Shown in pieces: positions 1-12,285 of a DNA stretch of 64,000 nt. Location: the NCBI GenBank assembly GCA_007570785.1, contig ML662442.1, forward strand, positions 28,968,031 through 29,032,030, read 5' to 3'. The translations under genes were made by a program, and so were the position numbers. The first letter of the stretch is position 1; the number at the start of each line of letters is the position of its first letter. The notes beneath the pieces were generated by a model, which was not told the DNA's origin, made no database searches, and saw nothing but the letters and a program-made list of their open reading frames with translations. Origin of the DNA: Antilocapra americana. Taxonomy: Eukaryota > Chordata > Mammalia > Artiodactyla > Antilocapridae.

Positions 1-96
1 TTAATACACTGTCTAGGTATGTCACAATTTTTCTTCAAAGGAGCAAGCATCGTTTAATTTCATGGCTGCAGTCACCATCTGCAGTGATTTTGGTCT
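1..96 (-). mobile_element. BovB LINE fragment (RT-distal part), cut by window edge
   Basis: Aligns by eye with the same stretch in the larger BovB copies at about 46.78-46.86 kb and 54.44-54.53 kb, notably the shared run around positions 58-94 (tttcatggctgcagtcacca and following). Only about 96 bases are visible; the element may continue to the left of the window. The match stops abruptly after about position 96. It is diverged and codes for nothing. Confidence 0.75.
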
Positions 97-463
97 TCCA
101 TTTGTCTATGTTAAGTTGGTTATTTTTTACAATGCAAAATGCATTCTGGAATTTGAAGTGAGATGCCACAAACAGAAGAATCCCTCCCCACACAATATAG
201 GAAAAGGTCACAGAGGTCTATTACATAAAACTGGAAGCATTACTTGGACAAAGCTCATGTTCAAGGGAAGGGACAAGCATGAATTTATCTCGTATTCTCA
301 TCTGCAAAGAGTATTCATTTTCCAACAACATGCCCTCTATCCATGGTGTGCTGATAATGGTTCAACAACTGCCTTTCCAATTAAAAAAATTATAAATTTT
401 ACTGCTTTAAAAACATAGCAACCCAATTTACAAATCATGACAAAATATATAACAATCACTGTT
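97..463. other. Unassigned AT-rich sequence
   Basis: No repeat family or exon signature recognised. The reading frame that crosses this stretch starts inside the BovB scrap and shows no protein-like pattern. Confidence 0.5.
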
Positions 464-756
464 GCCTGTAACTCAGGAGACCTCAGTTCTACTCCTGGGT
501 CAGGAAGACCCCCTAGAGAAGGGATAGGCTACCCATTCCAATATTCTTGGGCTTCCCTGGTGGCTCAAATGATAAAGAATCTGCCTGTAATGTGGGAGAC
601 CTGGGTTCAATCCCTGTGTTGGGAAGATCCTCTGGAGGAGGGCGTGGCAACTCACTCTAGTAGCCTTGCCTGGAGAATCCCCATGGACAGAGGTGCCTGG
701 TGAGCTATAATTCACAGGGTTGCAAAGAATTGGAGATGACTGAGCCAATAAGCACC
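464..756 (+). mobile_element. Bov-A2-type SINE (dimeric)
   Basis: A partial first unit (about 464-548) runs into a second unit that begins with ggcttccctggtggctca at about 550 and ends in the BovB-like tail (gcaaagaattggagatgactgag). This two-unit arrangement is the Bov-A2 pattern of pecoran ruminants. A Pol III A-box-like stretch (tggctcaaatgat) and B-box-like stretch (gggttcaatccc) are visible in the tRNA-derived head. It is non-coding and transposed in trans by BovB. Confidence 0.85.
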
Positions 757-1794
757 ACACAGCAATCATCACGCTAATAAATTCCATTCCAATGACTTCA
801 GTGCAACTTGCTGTTTCCTATTAAAGTGTTTTTTCCTAAAAAAACACTATCAGCTTCCTTTTCATTCTGTCCCCAGCAATAGTGCCACAATGGACTATGT
901 ATAAATGTTTGATTACAATCTGATTCAAAAAAGAAGTTCTCATGTCATTGATAAATGAGTATACTTCTAACATAGATGTTGGTTGATGTTTTCTTTTACA
1001 TTACAGGGTGAGTTTAAAATAAAACAACAAGGATATCTGTCAGAATTCATTCAGTTTTCAATGACATGAGCAATTTCTTTGCTAAATCAGATAGTAGTTT
1101 TCAAATACTAGAAGAATATCTTCTCAATTTTATGTGCTATTTTCAATGTAACAGCTACAGATACAACACGATTTAAAATTTAAGCTGCATTATTAATGCT
1201 AAAAACATTTAAGTCTAGACAATGAACAAAGAGATAATTTTTAGCATTGATAACTTTCAGGGTATAGATACTTCCATCATAGTTGATTCCAAACTATCAA
1301 TGCAGGACTGGGAAAAGCAGATAGTATCATATAGCATTTCCACCTTACAGATACTAGATATGTAAATAACATCAAAAGCATAAATAGTAAAGTGTACTAA
1401 GATAAGTACTAAGAAGTAACAACTCTTTCACATTTAATATCTTTGTTGTTAACATAATAGTCAATTCTAAGTTTACACAATTTCATTTTTATTAATGGCT
1501 AGTTAACAAACAGCAAAGTCGCTGTAAATTAATAATTTGAGAGCCAGTAGGAGCTGGCAAGGGCATGCCAACTGCCTCTACCCATCTCAGACTCCAGAAG
1601 AACAGTATACTGTCCTTCTAGCCATCTTTCGAGGAGAATCTCCTCAGCTGCAGCATGATTTTGGAAATTCTCTACTATAATCTCTTTGGTTTTAAAAGAT
1701 TCTCATTATTACTTCCTGCACTGGGATGAAATTTGAGAGATAAAGAATACTGGTGAAGAAGAATGGGTCCGTTTTCCACTGAGAAACAAACTAG
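757..1794. other. Unassigned AT-rich sequence
   Basis: No recognisable repeat, exon or regulatory pattern. About 1 kb of unique-looking DNA. Confidence 0.5.
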
Positions 1795-1985
1795 GAGATA
1801 GTAACAAGAGCCCTGGGATTTGCAGTCAGAAAACCTGGACCTGCAAACCCAGCCCTGCTATCTCAGATGTGCCTCTTCAATTCTCAGCTTCAGGATTCTT
1901 ATCTGTGAAATGCAGCTAATAGTCAATCACCTCACAGGTTTTTTAATAAAGAAAATATCTGTGAAAGTGCTTTATAATTAATATT
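1795..1985 (+). repeat. MIR SINE, sense
   Basis: Follows the MIR consensus order: gggatttgcagtcagaaaacctgg, then a degraded ccagccctgct box, then tctcagcttcaggattcttatctgtgaaatg, a cacctcacaggtt motif, and gaaagtgctttataat at the end. Ancient tRNA-derived SINE, diverged, no intact promoter. Confidence 0.8.
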
Positions 1986-4487
1986 TATCATATACAATAA
2001 GTAATTTTGTAACATGCTATTCTTTAAATGAGTTTAACCTTTCAGAACTTCTTTTTTCAAAGAGGAAATTAGTCATGTTTTAATTTTTTTTTTTCCTGCT
2101 ACCTTATTACAATTGACAGTTTACAACTCAAGACACTTTTCTGGTTTAGAAAAAGTCTTATATGTATTTCAAAGTAGGTATATTTGGTTATGAACATATT
2201 AAAAGAGATACCAAGCATATTCAAAAGAGCTTGACTATAGAAAAGACATTCAAAAGACCAGGACTTCATTGCTAGCTTATTCAACAAAATCTATGACACA
2301 ATTTTCAATTTCTCTGAGCCTCATTTTGTTTGTCTTTCAACCACAATGATAGACTGAAATAATCTTATGTTCCTTCTCAATCCAAATTTGCCTATAATTT
2401 CCTTAGAGTTTTCCTAAAGTGTCCCCTTAAATATTGATAAAAAGCAGTTATTTACAAAATATTAGCTGCCATTTCTGGCTTTTAGATTCCTAAACTCACA
2501 ATTAGAACTTACATAGAAACGTGCTTTGAAATAGGTCATTTACTTACAACTACAGAGTGGTGACTATTTTTTTTTAGTCCCTGGGGTACACAGAAAAGGT
2601 TCAGAAAAATTTAAATCCAAAACATGAGAAGCTACCTTCTCAGGATGAAAAAGAAAAGAAAAATGAAACATCTCTGAAAGAATAAGGCAAATAAAATACA
2701 AGATCTATTTTATTCTACTTTAGAACATATCAATTCCATGAAGATCTATAAAATATTTGAAAACACTTCCTTTTTTTTCCTTTTAATACATAACTTCAAG
2801 TTTTCCTGTTTCGAAGGGTGATTCCTCACCCCAAACTCTTCCTCCAACCTGCTTCTCCCTCGTTATAGGTCTGTCCTGTGGCCACAGAGCTCCCAAATAC
2901 ATTCCTTAGCCCATCTTAGAACATTTGCTTCCAATTCAAGCACAAACAAAACTAAAGCAAAACAACAACAATCTCTAAAACAAATGAGAATCATTCTACG
3001 CATAAGAGAATGTGTGACAAATGCCTGACTCATGCAGGGTTAGGTACAGAAGTGAAAACGGGACCTGAGTGATGCCTTAGATAAGAGGAAGCCTTCCTGG
3101 AACTTATTTATTACACGATGAAGAAAAGGATGTTCTTTATGAAACAGTTTTCTTGGGAACTCAAAATGTAAGCCTCTACCACTGACAAGGTGGCATTTTT
3201 AGATTAAGCCGTGGGAAATCTAGCATGATTTACAAATACAACCGTCCAAGAATAACAGCCTTCCTGCCATTCGTGATTGGCATCGTTATTACAGACTCTA
3301 TTATAATCTTATCTTGCTGTCCAATAAAGCAATTCATTCAGCAACTAAGCTCACGTCAAAGACAAGGCAGAATCTACTTATTTGCAGAAAAATGCTTTTG
3401 GAAAACATAGTCTCATTGCTCAGACAGAACCAAGAATGTACATGACATGGTGCAAGGTGCTTATGATAGAAGGTGGCAGGAAATGAAGTCGAAACAGGAA
3501 TACCAGCTGAGAAGGTGTTTAATCTTCAAGGTGTGAGATATTACATTCTAGCACTCTCTCTGACTGATAGCAGGCATGAAGGGAAAAACTACCTAAAACA
3601 TCTGGGGAAAAGTACACTTAGGTCCCTTTGATGTCTGTATTGGCAAAGCACTTCAGTTTTTACATCCAGTCTTTAATAAAACAGCTGAAGTTTCTGGTTT
3701 GTAAATGAAAGAAGCTAAGATATTGCTGAATCAGGTCTGTTGCACCCACAAAAATGCAACTTCACTTTAATGGATGCCTGAAACTAATCATGTCAATATT
3801 CATACATGTACACACAATACACCCTCCTTAGAGTTGTCTTTTCAGCTACTCTGTACCTACTTTTAACAAGGCTTCTATGTTCAAATAATTTTTCCCATGG
3901 AAAAACTGATGAACTGTTAAAAATGCATATAATTAAAATGTGGAAGGAAGTTGGATAGTCCCTCTTTTCCCAAAAGGCAGAAACCAAAGGCCATAAGCAC
4001 AGTGGGGATGAGGCCGATATAGGTCTCTCTGCACGAGGAATGATTAATGGGACACAGTGATTGCTTTGGTTTTTTTTTTTTTTCCCCAGCAGGTGTGAGG
4101 GGAAAACACAACAACAGCAAGCAAAAAAAGGGAGATTTTGTTAATAATTCAGATATTTCTCAAAATGTCCTGGACCTCCAGATCCACAAAAGCAGCAGGG
4201 TTCTGCCAGAGACCGTTATGTGAAGCAGATAAATCTCAACACAGGAGAATCCAGGCCCTGCCTCCCATTGGTCTTCCCTGTGGATTCTGTTGAAGATCCA
4301 CACAGCCCAGGTGTGTAGAGAGCATTCCTTCTCCATCCCTACCCTCACCAGTGATGCACACATGTGCTTCCACTGGAAGCACTCCTCTGGAACTACCAAC
4401 TCACACCATCTCCTTCTTCTAATGGAGAAACCTAGAAAGCATTCAAAAAAATATGTCCTTTTTAAGCCAGTCTATTTTATTCACCCT
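1986..4487. other. Mostly unique sequence, one weak MIR remnant
   Basis: A short MIR-like run (tttctctgagcctcattttg) lies at about 2308-2330. Otherwise no family is recognised. The stretch at about 3200-3400 is repeat-free and of more mixed composition than its surroundings. A 15-T tract lies at about 4070-4085. A GC-richer patch at about 4150-4420 has no identified function. Confidence 0.45.
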
Positions 4488-4697
4488 GGGCTTCCCAGGT
4501 GGTGCTAGTGGTAAAGAACCCACCTGCTAATGCAGGAGACACAAGAGATGCTGGTTTGATCCCTGGGTCAGGAAGATCCCCTGGAGAAGGGTATGGCAAC
4601 CCACTCCAGTATTCTCTATCCCATGGACAGAGGAGCCTGGCGGGCTCTAGTCCGTAGGATCACAAAGGGTCTGACATGACTGAAGCAACTTAGCACG
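4488..4697 (+). mobile_element. Bov-tA SINE, sense
   Basis: Starts with gggcttcccaggtggtgcta, has the variant head with an extra acacaagagatg stretch before ggtttgatccctgg, and ends at gactgaagcaacttagcac. This head variant recurs at 24978 and 40450, so it marks a subfamily. Confidence 0.9.
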
Positions 4698-5997
4698 TGT
4701 GAACGTATTCTGTTCACCCAAGACAGATGTATAGAATTCTAAGGAACTAAGAACTAGGGCCAAAATCTGAGATCACTTCCATCCAATCCCACCCCAAAAG
4801 AATCCCCTCATTGCCCTGCCAACTGTGATGATGATCCCACTTCAGTCTATCCACAGGAGGTATTGACAACATGATTGTGATGCTGGTTCAGATTTGGGCC
4901 ACTCTAAATAAATTTTAAGGAAATTCTTCTTACCTTAATTTGCCATCTGGTTCCCTGTGACTTCCACCTAGAGATTCTGACTGGTCCTAGAAAGAAAGGA
5001 AGACAAGGACATTTTTCTAAGAGCTCATTAAAGTTTCTAATTATAGACAGCTTTTAGCATTGATAAGCATATCAACACCCAATTTTTATGATGCTTTGAT
5101 ATACTTTTTTAAAAAGTTATAAGCCTCTTCACGGGATGTCTCCCAATTAATCACGACTATTGAATATTGCTGATAGAAATTCTGCAACTGTGTTTATAAG
5201 TCCTTTCAACAGTCTGTAATGTCCCTTATCAAAACTAAGATTTTTGTATAAAGGTGATCAGTGTCATTTATTGTTTCATGTGTTTCAGATTTTAATTCTA
5301 CCTCGCCAATTGGAAAACCAATTTTCTTGCTCTTGAATATGTTGAGTAGAAATGTATCTACTATCTTGAGTAACACACCATCTAAGGAAAGAGTGGTCTT
5401 GGCTCATCCTTGTCCATCTTTCTCCTTGCACTGTGTCTCAGTCTTTTATAATTCTCTACCCTTCTAGCCTTTGGCCTGTTTTCACATTTTTTCAGACCTC
5501 TGCCACACTTTTACATGCATGTGGCATTCCATCTTTGGGGTCCCTTAGAGCCTGAATCATCACAGCATTTTCTGTGATGTGTCATTGATTTCTTTGGTTG
5601 TCTCCTCTGTATTTTTCTTTCAAGAATAATTAGAAATTTTACTAACAAATTTTCTCATTGTTCATTTCTAAAGGACCTCATCTCCCTTTAAGAGTGTCTG
5701 GTTTTGTGATGTGCCTATGTTCTTTTTTTTTTTTTCTTCCACCTTTAGGAGTGAGGCTTCCATAAATACTAGATATGCTTGCCTGAGACTAGTATTTTCT
5801 TTTTATTTTTTGTGTATCTTGAGAAATTTTCACCCCAAATTTCTATCACTTACCACAACTTCAAAATTGCTTTATTTCATCCAAGCAATAACCTTTTGGC
5901 CAGACTCAGTGCTATGACTCTCTCTCTCAGAATTAGAATTCAGATGTGAGAGGGTTTCATGAAGACACATATGAATGCATGTAATCGAATTAAGAAA
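4698..5997. other. Unassigned sequence
   Basis: No repeat family recognised over about 1.3 kb. T-rich runs occur near 5720-5735. Confidence 0.45.
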
Positions 5998-6209
5998 TGA
6001 AAGTGACAGTTAAGTCGCTTGGTCATGTCCGACTCTTTGCAACCCCATGGACTGTAACCTATCAGGCTCCTCTGACCATGAGATTTTCCAGGCAAGAATG
6101 CTGGAGTGGGTTGCCATTTCCTTCTCCAGGAGATCTCCCTCACCCAGGGATTGAACTTGGGTCTCCTGCATTGCAGGCAGATGCTTTACCATCTGAGCCA
6201 CCAGGGGAA
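5998..6209 (-). mobile_element. Bov-tA SINE, antisense
   Basis: Reads from the BovB-like tail (gtcgcttggtcatgtccgac) through ctggagtgggttgccatttc to the tRNA-derived head (ctttaccatctgagccacca). Full length for the family, at about 210 bp. Open frames on both strands here are family features, not genes. Confidence 0.9.
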
Positions 6210-7000
6210 AGTTAGCCTTTTTCTGACAGTAAATCTATCGTTTGGCTGATTGATTTGATTTGAGGATTGGCTTTGCCAAATAAGCAGCTTAAATATTTTC
6301 CATAAATTAGATAATTCTGTAGCTCTGAGATTTTAATAATAGTATACTTAAAATGCATGAAAAGAAAGCTTTTTATCAAAACTGTTTATTGGTAAATGTG
6401 TATCAGAATTGTTAATAATAGTGATTGAATACATCTCAGTAAAGCCTTTTAGGTGTAATGCCTATAAATTGAGAAAGAAAATGACTCCAATGACAGGATG
6501 ACAAATCCTTTTGCAAGTCAGGATCAAAACTGGAGAGAACATAATTAAATTGTCAGATGTTAGATTAATAAAAATATTTTTGATGATAGATCACTGTATG
6601 AAGTTTTGGCACATAATTCAGAAAGAGCTCAAAAAATTGAATGATATTATTATACCAAAACTTCCATTTCTATCTTCTTTCTTAAAGTTTTCTCAGTGCT
6701 TACATGTATATAAAATATAAAAAAATAATTGATGCTGAACGTGGCCTCATTTAAATTATATCCAATATTCATCCATGAAAAACCTGCTATTCTTACTGAG
6801 AATGTCAATATTATTTTCCTTTTTGCATCTAATCAGTTTTAAAATTTATAATATAGTAATTTTTGACCAATTGAATTGTAGTAATAATTTTCATGAAGTT
6901 CAATCTAGAAGAAATTTTTTATTACTTAAAGCCTTATGGCTAGAAAAATAAAAAATAATTAAATTTTAATGTATAAAAATTTGTTGCAGAGATATGTGAT
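6210..7000. other. Unassigned AT-rich sequence
   Basis: Very AT-rich; nothing recognised. Confidence 0.5.
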
Positions 7001-7292
7001 AGTGAAGTGAAATCCGCATCCGACTCTTTGCAACCCCATAGGCTATATTGTCCATGGAATTCTCCAGACCAGAATACTGGAGTGGGTAACCTTTCCCTTC
7101 TCAACCCAGGGATCGAACCTAGGTCTCCAGCATTGTAGGCAGATTCTTTCCCAGCTGAGCCACAAGAGAAGCCCAAGAGTACTGGAGTGGGTAGCCTATC
7201 CCTTCTCCAGCGGATATTCCCAACCCAAGAATCAAACTGGGGTCTCCTGCATTGCAGGCGGATTCTTTACCAACTGAGCTATCAGCGAAGCC
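7001..7292 (-). mobile_element. Bov-A2-type dimeric SINE, antisense
   Basis: Two antisense units abut at about 7173. The first ends gagccacaagagaagccc and the second starts at agtactggagtgggtagcct and ends with a second head (ctttaccaactgagctatca). The head-to-tail dimer is diagnostic of Bov-A2. Confidence 0.88.
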
Positions 7293-8423
7293 TGAGATAT
7301 ATTATAAGTGACAAATCAAAGACTTTCAGAAATGATATTAGAGTAAAATTTTATTGGAAAAATATAATGAAAATATGAGTTCAAAGAAGAAAAAACATTT
7401 AAAAATTATTAAATAAGATTTTGTTTATATATTTCAAATAAATGTGACTTGAATCACAGAATTTAACAACTGGAAGAAAAATTAGAGATTAACTTTTTAA
7501 TGTATAGAGATTAACTATCTTTACACATTTGCCTGCATTACCCACATAATGCTGAATAATTTCTTATTCCCTCAAACATTAATTGACTTCTAATTTTTTC
7601 TATCTGAAGTTTAAATGATAACCAAAGATGCAATTTCTGTCACAGTATAAACATTTACATGAATTTTTTTAAAAAACACAGTTACTTAACTGTTTTAAAC
7701 AGGGCCAGAGGGAATCATCCTGTAAACGCGATCGTAATCTGATACCACCGTTTTCTTTTGTCTGCCATCTCATGGCCCTGCTTCTTACAGTGCCACTCCT
7801 CTTCTCTTCTCCTATTATCCTGAATATTTCCCACTGTGTTTCTGCTATATCAAGAAAAGAGTTTTCGACAAAGTCAATATTTTTCCAACTTACTTTTAAA
7901 ATTCAGTTTCTTTTGAATCATAAAAACCTGCATAAAGCATATACCACTTGTTTACTAGGGATCACCTCCATCCTTTCAAATTCTGGCAATAACTATGAAC
8001 TTGCATTTACTTTGTGTTCATATGTATTATTTATTCACAACATACCTAGCACCTGGATATTCAATCAGGACTAGCCTTTACAGTTGTTATGTTGATTTTT
8101 TTGATAAATACTTCAAGGACACTTTGTTATCAGTCTCATATACATTGTTTTATATATATGTCATATTTTAACTATCTTTTCAATATTTTTAGGAGAACTG
8201 GTTGGTTTGATAGTTTTAAATTTTTATTAAGAGTTTTCTTTTTTTTACCTCATCTTGCTATTTAAAATATATATATCTAAAATTGAAATATTACTTCCAC
8301 AACCATGGGTATTATATACTCCAAAATCTTTATTTTATGCTTGAAATGTTATCACAGAGTGATTTTTATCTGGTCTGAATTAATGACCAAGCTAGCCCAG
8401 GAAATTAGATACAATTGAAGACA
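7293..8423. other. Unassigned AT-rich sequence
   Basis: Nothing recognised. A 100-codon open frame at 7772-8074 shows no domain, no Kozak context and no splice support, and looks like chance. Confidence 0.5.
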
Positions 8424-8579
8424 GGGCTTCCCTGGTGGCTCAGTAAGTAAAGAACACACCTGCAATGCAGGAGACCCAAGTTTGAGCCCTCTTGCCTGGA
8501 GAATTCCAAGGACAGGGGAGCCTAGAAGGCTACAGTCCGTGAGATCACAAATAGTTGGATATGACTGAAAGACTAACAC
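8424..8579 (+). mobile_element. Bov-tA SINE with internal deletion
   Basis: The head (gggcttccctggtggctcag, then tttgagccct) joins directly to cttgcctggagaattcc, skipping about 50 bases present in the other copies here (the gggaagatcccctggag to actccagtatt part). The tail is complete to gactaacac. Confidence 0.88.
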
Positions 8580-9221
8580 TTTCTCTGGAAAATTAGGAAA
8601 CTGCTACTCCACTATCTAATGTCTCCCATGCTTCAACTGGTCCGCTTTTGTCATTATATACCATTGCTTATCCACTATCAAAGTTTATAACATTTATATT
8701 CTTTCATGCAACCGTAATTAAATCACATATGTGTACAATTAAACCTGAGTTTCAATTCTAAAGGTTGAAAAATGTTAATATTATCATTATGTGAATATCA
8801 TTCACTGTAGAACCAAGTATAGTGATTGGGCAAATAACAAAAAGACCAATATTTTATTAAGAAAGCCATATTAAAGAATATTAAAGGCTCATGATCCAAT
8901 GAGTTATTTATTTTAAACTCTCAGCTACTCAGTTCACTGTATGCATTTAAGATGATTTTTTTGTTAGCCGTTTGCTTGATTTCTCTTGAAAGCCTAATGT
9001 TTTCCCCCACCCAGCCTTCTCATTTATTTTCTTATCAAAGAAATGTCTCCTTCCTTGCCCAAACAACTAAGTCATCCAGCTTCTTAATCAATCAAATATA
9101 TTGAATGGTATTTTTTTTCTTGAAAATAATACTCTTAGATTCCTACTGCTTCCCCCCCCCCACCATGGGATGAGGCCACATGGTATTGTCCTGCATGGTA
9201 CCACTGTAGCATCACTTCACA
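8580..9221. other. Unassigned AT-rich sequence
   Basis: Nothing recognised apart from a C-homopolymer (about 9151-9160) just before the next SINE. Confidence 0.5.
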
Positions 9222-9436
9222 GGTGCTCAGTCGCTTCAGTCGTGTCTGACTCTTTGCGACCCCATGGACTGTAGCCCACCAGACTCCTCTGGCCATGGAA
9301 TTCCTCAGGCATGGATACTGGAGTGGGTTGCCATGCCCTCCTCCTGCAGATCTTCCCAACCCAGGATCGAAACTGCAAAATAGGTCTCCTGCACTGGCAG
9401 GTGGGTTCTTTACCACTAGCACCACCAGAGAAGGCC
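9222..9436 (-). mobile_element. Bov-tA SINE, antisense
   Basis: Tail gctcagtcgcttcagtcgtg at the low-coordinate end; head ctttaccactagcaccacca at the high-coordinate end. Near full length. Confidence 0.9.
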
Positions 9437-9597
9437 CACTTCACACAGAGAGCAGATTAATAATGCTTCAGAAGTCTTGCTGCAATGAAAATTCTTTACT
9501 TTTTCCCCTTGGGTATAAACCCTCTTTTCTCCTTATGAATTGTATTTATTCATGGAGATTAAAGGTATCATAAACTTAAATCCTAACAGAACTTCAT

Positions 9598-9865
9598 TTT
9601 TTTTGTTTGTTTGTTTTTTACCTTTAGACCTCCTCCATCCACTTTTCCCACACCTCGCCCCCTGCCTCTGGCAACCATCAATCTGTTCTCCATTTCTATA
9701 AGCTTGGGTTTTGTTCGTTTTTAGGTTCCACAGGCAAGAAAGATCATAGGGTATTTATCTTTTTTCTGTCTGACTTATTTCATTTAACATAATGCCCTTG
9801 AGGTCCATTCATGTTACAAATGGAAAATTTCATTTTTTGTTGAATATTATATTGTATTTGCTCCG
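9598..9865 (-). mobile_element. Old L1 3' part, antisense (left half, split by SINE)
   Basis: Antisense L1 tail: a T-rich start, cctctggcaaccatcaatct, then ttctgtctgacttatttcat and the gaggtccattcatgtt motif. The right half resumes at 10069 after the inserted SINE. Divergence suggests an L1MA-like age, older than the L1 copies at 31.4 and 52.6 kb. Confidence 0.8.
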
Positions 9866-10068
9866 CTATGCTGTGCTTAGTCTCTCAGTTGTGTCCGACT
9901 GTTTGTAATCCCGTAGACTGTAGCCCACCAGGCTCCTCCATCAATGGGGATCCTCCAGGCAAGAATACTGAAATGGGTTGCTATGCTCTCCTCCGGGGGA
10001 TCTTCCCAACCCAGGAATTGAAGCCCTGTTCCCCCCATTACAGGCAGATTCTTAATCAGCTGATCCAT
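9866..10068 (-). mobile_element. Bov-tA SINE nested in an old L1
   Basis: Antisense SINE (tagtctctcagttgtgtccg to cagattcttaatcagctgat), with its head cut short just before the usual accaggg end. It sits exactly between two collinear L1 halves. About 30 L1 bases expected at the junction are missing, so insertion or later decay removed some target sequence. Confidence 0.88.
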
Positions 10069-10268
10069 AGACGGACACTAGGTTGCTTCTATACCTTGGC
10101 TATTGTAAGTAATGTTGTAATGAACATTGGGGTACATGTATCTTTTCAAGTTAGTACTTTTCTTTAAATAAATATTCATTAGTGGAATTGCTGGATCATA
10201 TAGTAGTTCTATTTTTGAGAAAACCTCACACTGTTTTCCATAGTAGCTGTACCAATTAACAGTCCCAG
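10069..10268 (-). mobile_element. Old L1 ORF2 end, antisense (right half)
   Basis: Continues the L1 from 9865: ggacactaggttgcttctat, tggctattgtaagtaatg, gtggaattgctggatcatat and cacactgttttccatagtag. These are the antisense of the conserved end of L1 ORF2. Coding is degraded. Confidence 0.82.
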
Positions 10269-10744
10269 TAAGACAGCACAGGAGTTCCCTAACTTTTTCT
10301 TAGTTCTGACATTCAAGAAGTTTGTCTGTGAACCTAAAGACTGGCTGCTTATAAATTCTTAGACATGAAAAGTTATGCAATGGGAATTAATCTTGATAGC
10401 CCTAAAATTCAAAGAGTAATAATGCTGGAACTAGATTAGATGCTCTTGTACAATAGCCTGAAAGTGGAAATGTAAACAAGCCAATCTCTGGTTGTAGAGC
10501 TAGAAATAAGGATAGCTTAAATAAGATAACTGAAGCTACTGTCTTAGTGAGAGTGGTAAAGTAACAACATTGGATTGGAAATCTCAATGCCTGTACTCCA
10601 GGCCTGTTTCGACAACTAACAATGAATGTAAACCCTGCTTGGATTATCATATGATATGCTTGAGGCCCTGCCTATCCCCAAATTCTATAATAATAGCAAT
10701 TTACATGATCATAAATAGTCTTTCTACCCCTTGGATGTATAACC
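10269..10744. other. Unassigned sequence
   Basis: Nothing recognised. Confidence 0.5.
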
Positions 10745-10891
10745 AAATCAATCATTGTGTGTTAGCCCTTCAGTTATGTCTGACTCTTTGGGACCCCATA
10801 GACTGCAGCCCACCAGGCTCCCTTGTCCATAGAATTCTCCAGGCAAGAACACTGGAGTGGGTTGTCATTTCCTTCTCCTAAATCAATCATT
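10745..10891 (-). mobile_element. Monomeric Bov-A insertion with 12-bp TSD
   Basis: The SINE body is 10757-10879, about 123 bp, antisense, from the BovB-like tail to ccatttccttctcc. It has no tRNA-derived head. It is flanked by a perfect 12-bp direct repeat, aaatcaatcatt, at 10745-10756 and 10880-10891. The TSD shows this short form is what integrated, not a later deletion. An equivalent copy lies at 53842-53963. Confidence 0.9.
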
Positions 10892-10918
10892 AATACCATG
10901 GAAATGACATATCCATGT

Positions 10919-10921
<3 letters not shown>

Positions 10922-10950
<29 letters not shown>
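10922..10950. repeat. (CA)n microsatellite
   Basis: About 14 uninterrupted AC/CA units followed by a short TATATA. It lies 30 bases past the Bov-A insertion. Confidence 0.95.
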
Positions 10951-10956
<6 letters not shown>

Positions 10957-10957
10957 A

Positions 10958-11559
10958 CACACATACTTATTAAACAGGCACTGTATTTAGTGCTAATGCC
11001 AATTTTTCTCCTCTCCAGGGAGCTACTGATGAGTTTTTAATCACATAGAACTCAGAGAAATTCTTAGATTACAGTGCTGTAATATATTTAACCAACAATA
11101 TGAAACAAAAATTGGGTTTTCACATGCAACATCCATTTTCACATGCAGCTTTTGTTTTTTCTTCCTGACTAAATCTCACATCAGCCTTGAACTTCTCATC
11201 GGTTCAGTTATAGCTGTGATCTAAGATCTCTGCCAGTATTCAAAGCTTTGGCTACTTCTAATCCTGTTGTCACATATGTCATCTTACTTACCTTAGATCC
11301 AACTGCTTCTCTTTTTCATAAAATAGCAAAATGCCTTTCACATTCTCATCAATCAAGAAAACAAATTTAAACTTTATAATTAACAAATATGTGTTACATA
11401 CACAAATGGTAAAAGTTATCATTCTCCCTATTTTCCATACAACCTATTTATATCCTATAAATAACCAAGATTATTGAGTATATATTTCTAGACTATTTAA
11501 TAAGAACAACACTTTTAATTTAATAACTCTAATATATGGTTTAAAAAACTTCTTTAAAT
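10958..11559. other. Unassigned sequence
   Basis: Nothing recognised. Confidence 0.45.
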
Positions 11560-11690
11560 ACATTACCTCATTGAGTCTTTGAATTAGTCTATGGCATAAA
11601 AAGACAAACATAATCCTCATTTTACAGATGGAGAAGATGAGGTAAGAAGTGCAGAAGGTTGAGTTACATTCATATCCCAGGATGCCAAGA
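11560..11690 (-). repeat. MIR SINE fragment, antisense
   Basis: The run ataatcctcattttacagat then ggagaagatgaggtaagaag is the antisense MIR core (cattttacagatgaggaaac type). Short and diverged. Confidence 0.65.
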
Positions 11691-11804
11691 GCCAGTCCTG
11701 AAAATATTTGCTGCATACTTTGCCTACCAAACTTGGCATTCTTTTTCATCTTTTTCTAATGTCAGCTCAACTTCAGCACCTATTTTCTACAAATCTTTAT
11801 TCCA

Positions 11805-12285
11805 ATCTTCTTTTATTCATTAAATAAACATTAATCAGTTCCTACCATCTGTCAGACTCTATGCTAGATACTAAGGCAGAGCTTGGACCACTGAAGAAAA
11901 GGCATTAATCAAATAATGACAAAAGAAAAATGAATACTGCAACTGTGACAAAGCCTTCAAAGTAGAAGCATCCTGTATCATCAGACCCTGTACTTAGGAG
12001 GTTTGATACAGTCAGAAGAATCAGGAGCATCCATTCTGAAAGAGTAACATTTGGGCTTTGGTTGAACAATGAGACAGAATTTACTGGATAAGAAGAGAAA
12101 GAAAATACAATACATGCAAAAACCTTTAGCAGCAGGAAGCATGCTAAGTGGGGAATAAAGAAAGAAGCCTGACGTGAATGGATTCCAGAGATGGAGGAGA
12201 ATACAATTTGAGATGAGACATGAGAAGAAATGGAGACCAGGCTCCGCAGGGTTTTAAAGCCAAGGTTAATGAGTTTTGTCTTTAT
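11805..12285 (+). repeat. Ancient mammalian interspersed repeat, left part
   Basis: Pattern of a long old repeat: attcattaaataaacattaa, ctatgctagatactaaggca, a gtaacatttgggctttggtt stretch, gcagcaggaagcatgctaag, and gggttttaaagccaaggtta then gagttttgtctttatcc. I recognise the order of motifs as an ancient dispersed mammalian sequence but cannot name the family. It is interrupted by an L1M tail at 12286 and continues at 12562. Confidence 0.5.

Noticed and set aside
62..418. 118-codon plus-strand open frame at the left edge
   Set aside because: It begins inside an antisense BovB scrap and runs into AT-rich DNA; no domain or conservation-like pattern is visible.
464..756. tRNA gene, from A-box and B-box motifs in the Bov SINE heads
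   Set aside because: The boxes are the SINE's own Pol III promoter. No cloverleaf with an intact anticodon arm and acceptor stem could be drawn.
7772..8074. 100-codon frame starting MALLLTVPLLFSSP, signal-peptide-like
   Set aside because: The hydrophobic start is tempting, but the rest has no pattern, there is no promoter or splice context, and AT-rich DNA yields such runs by chance.
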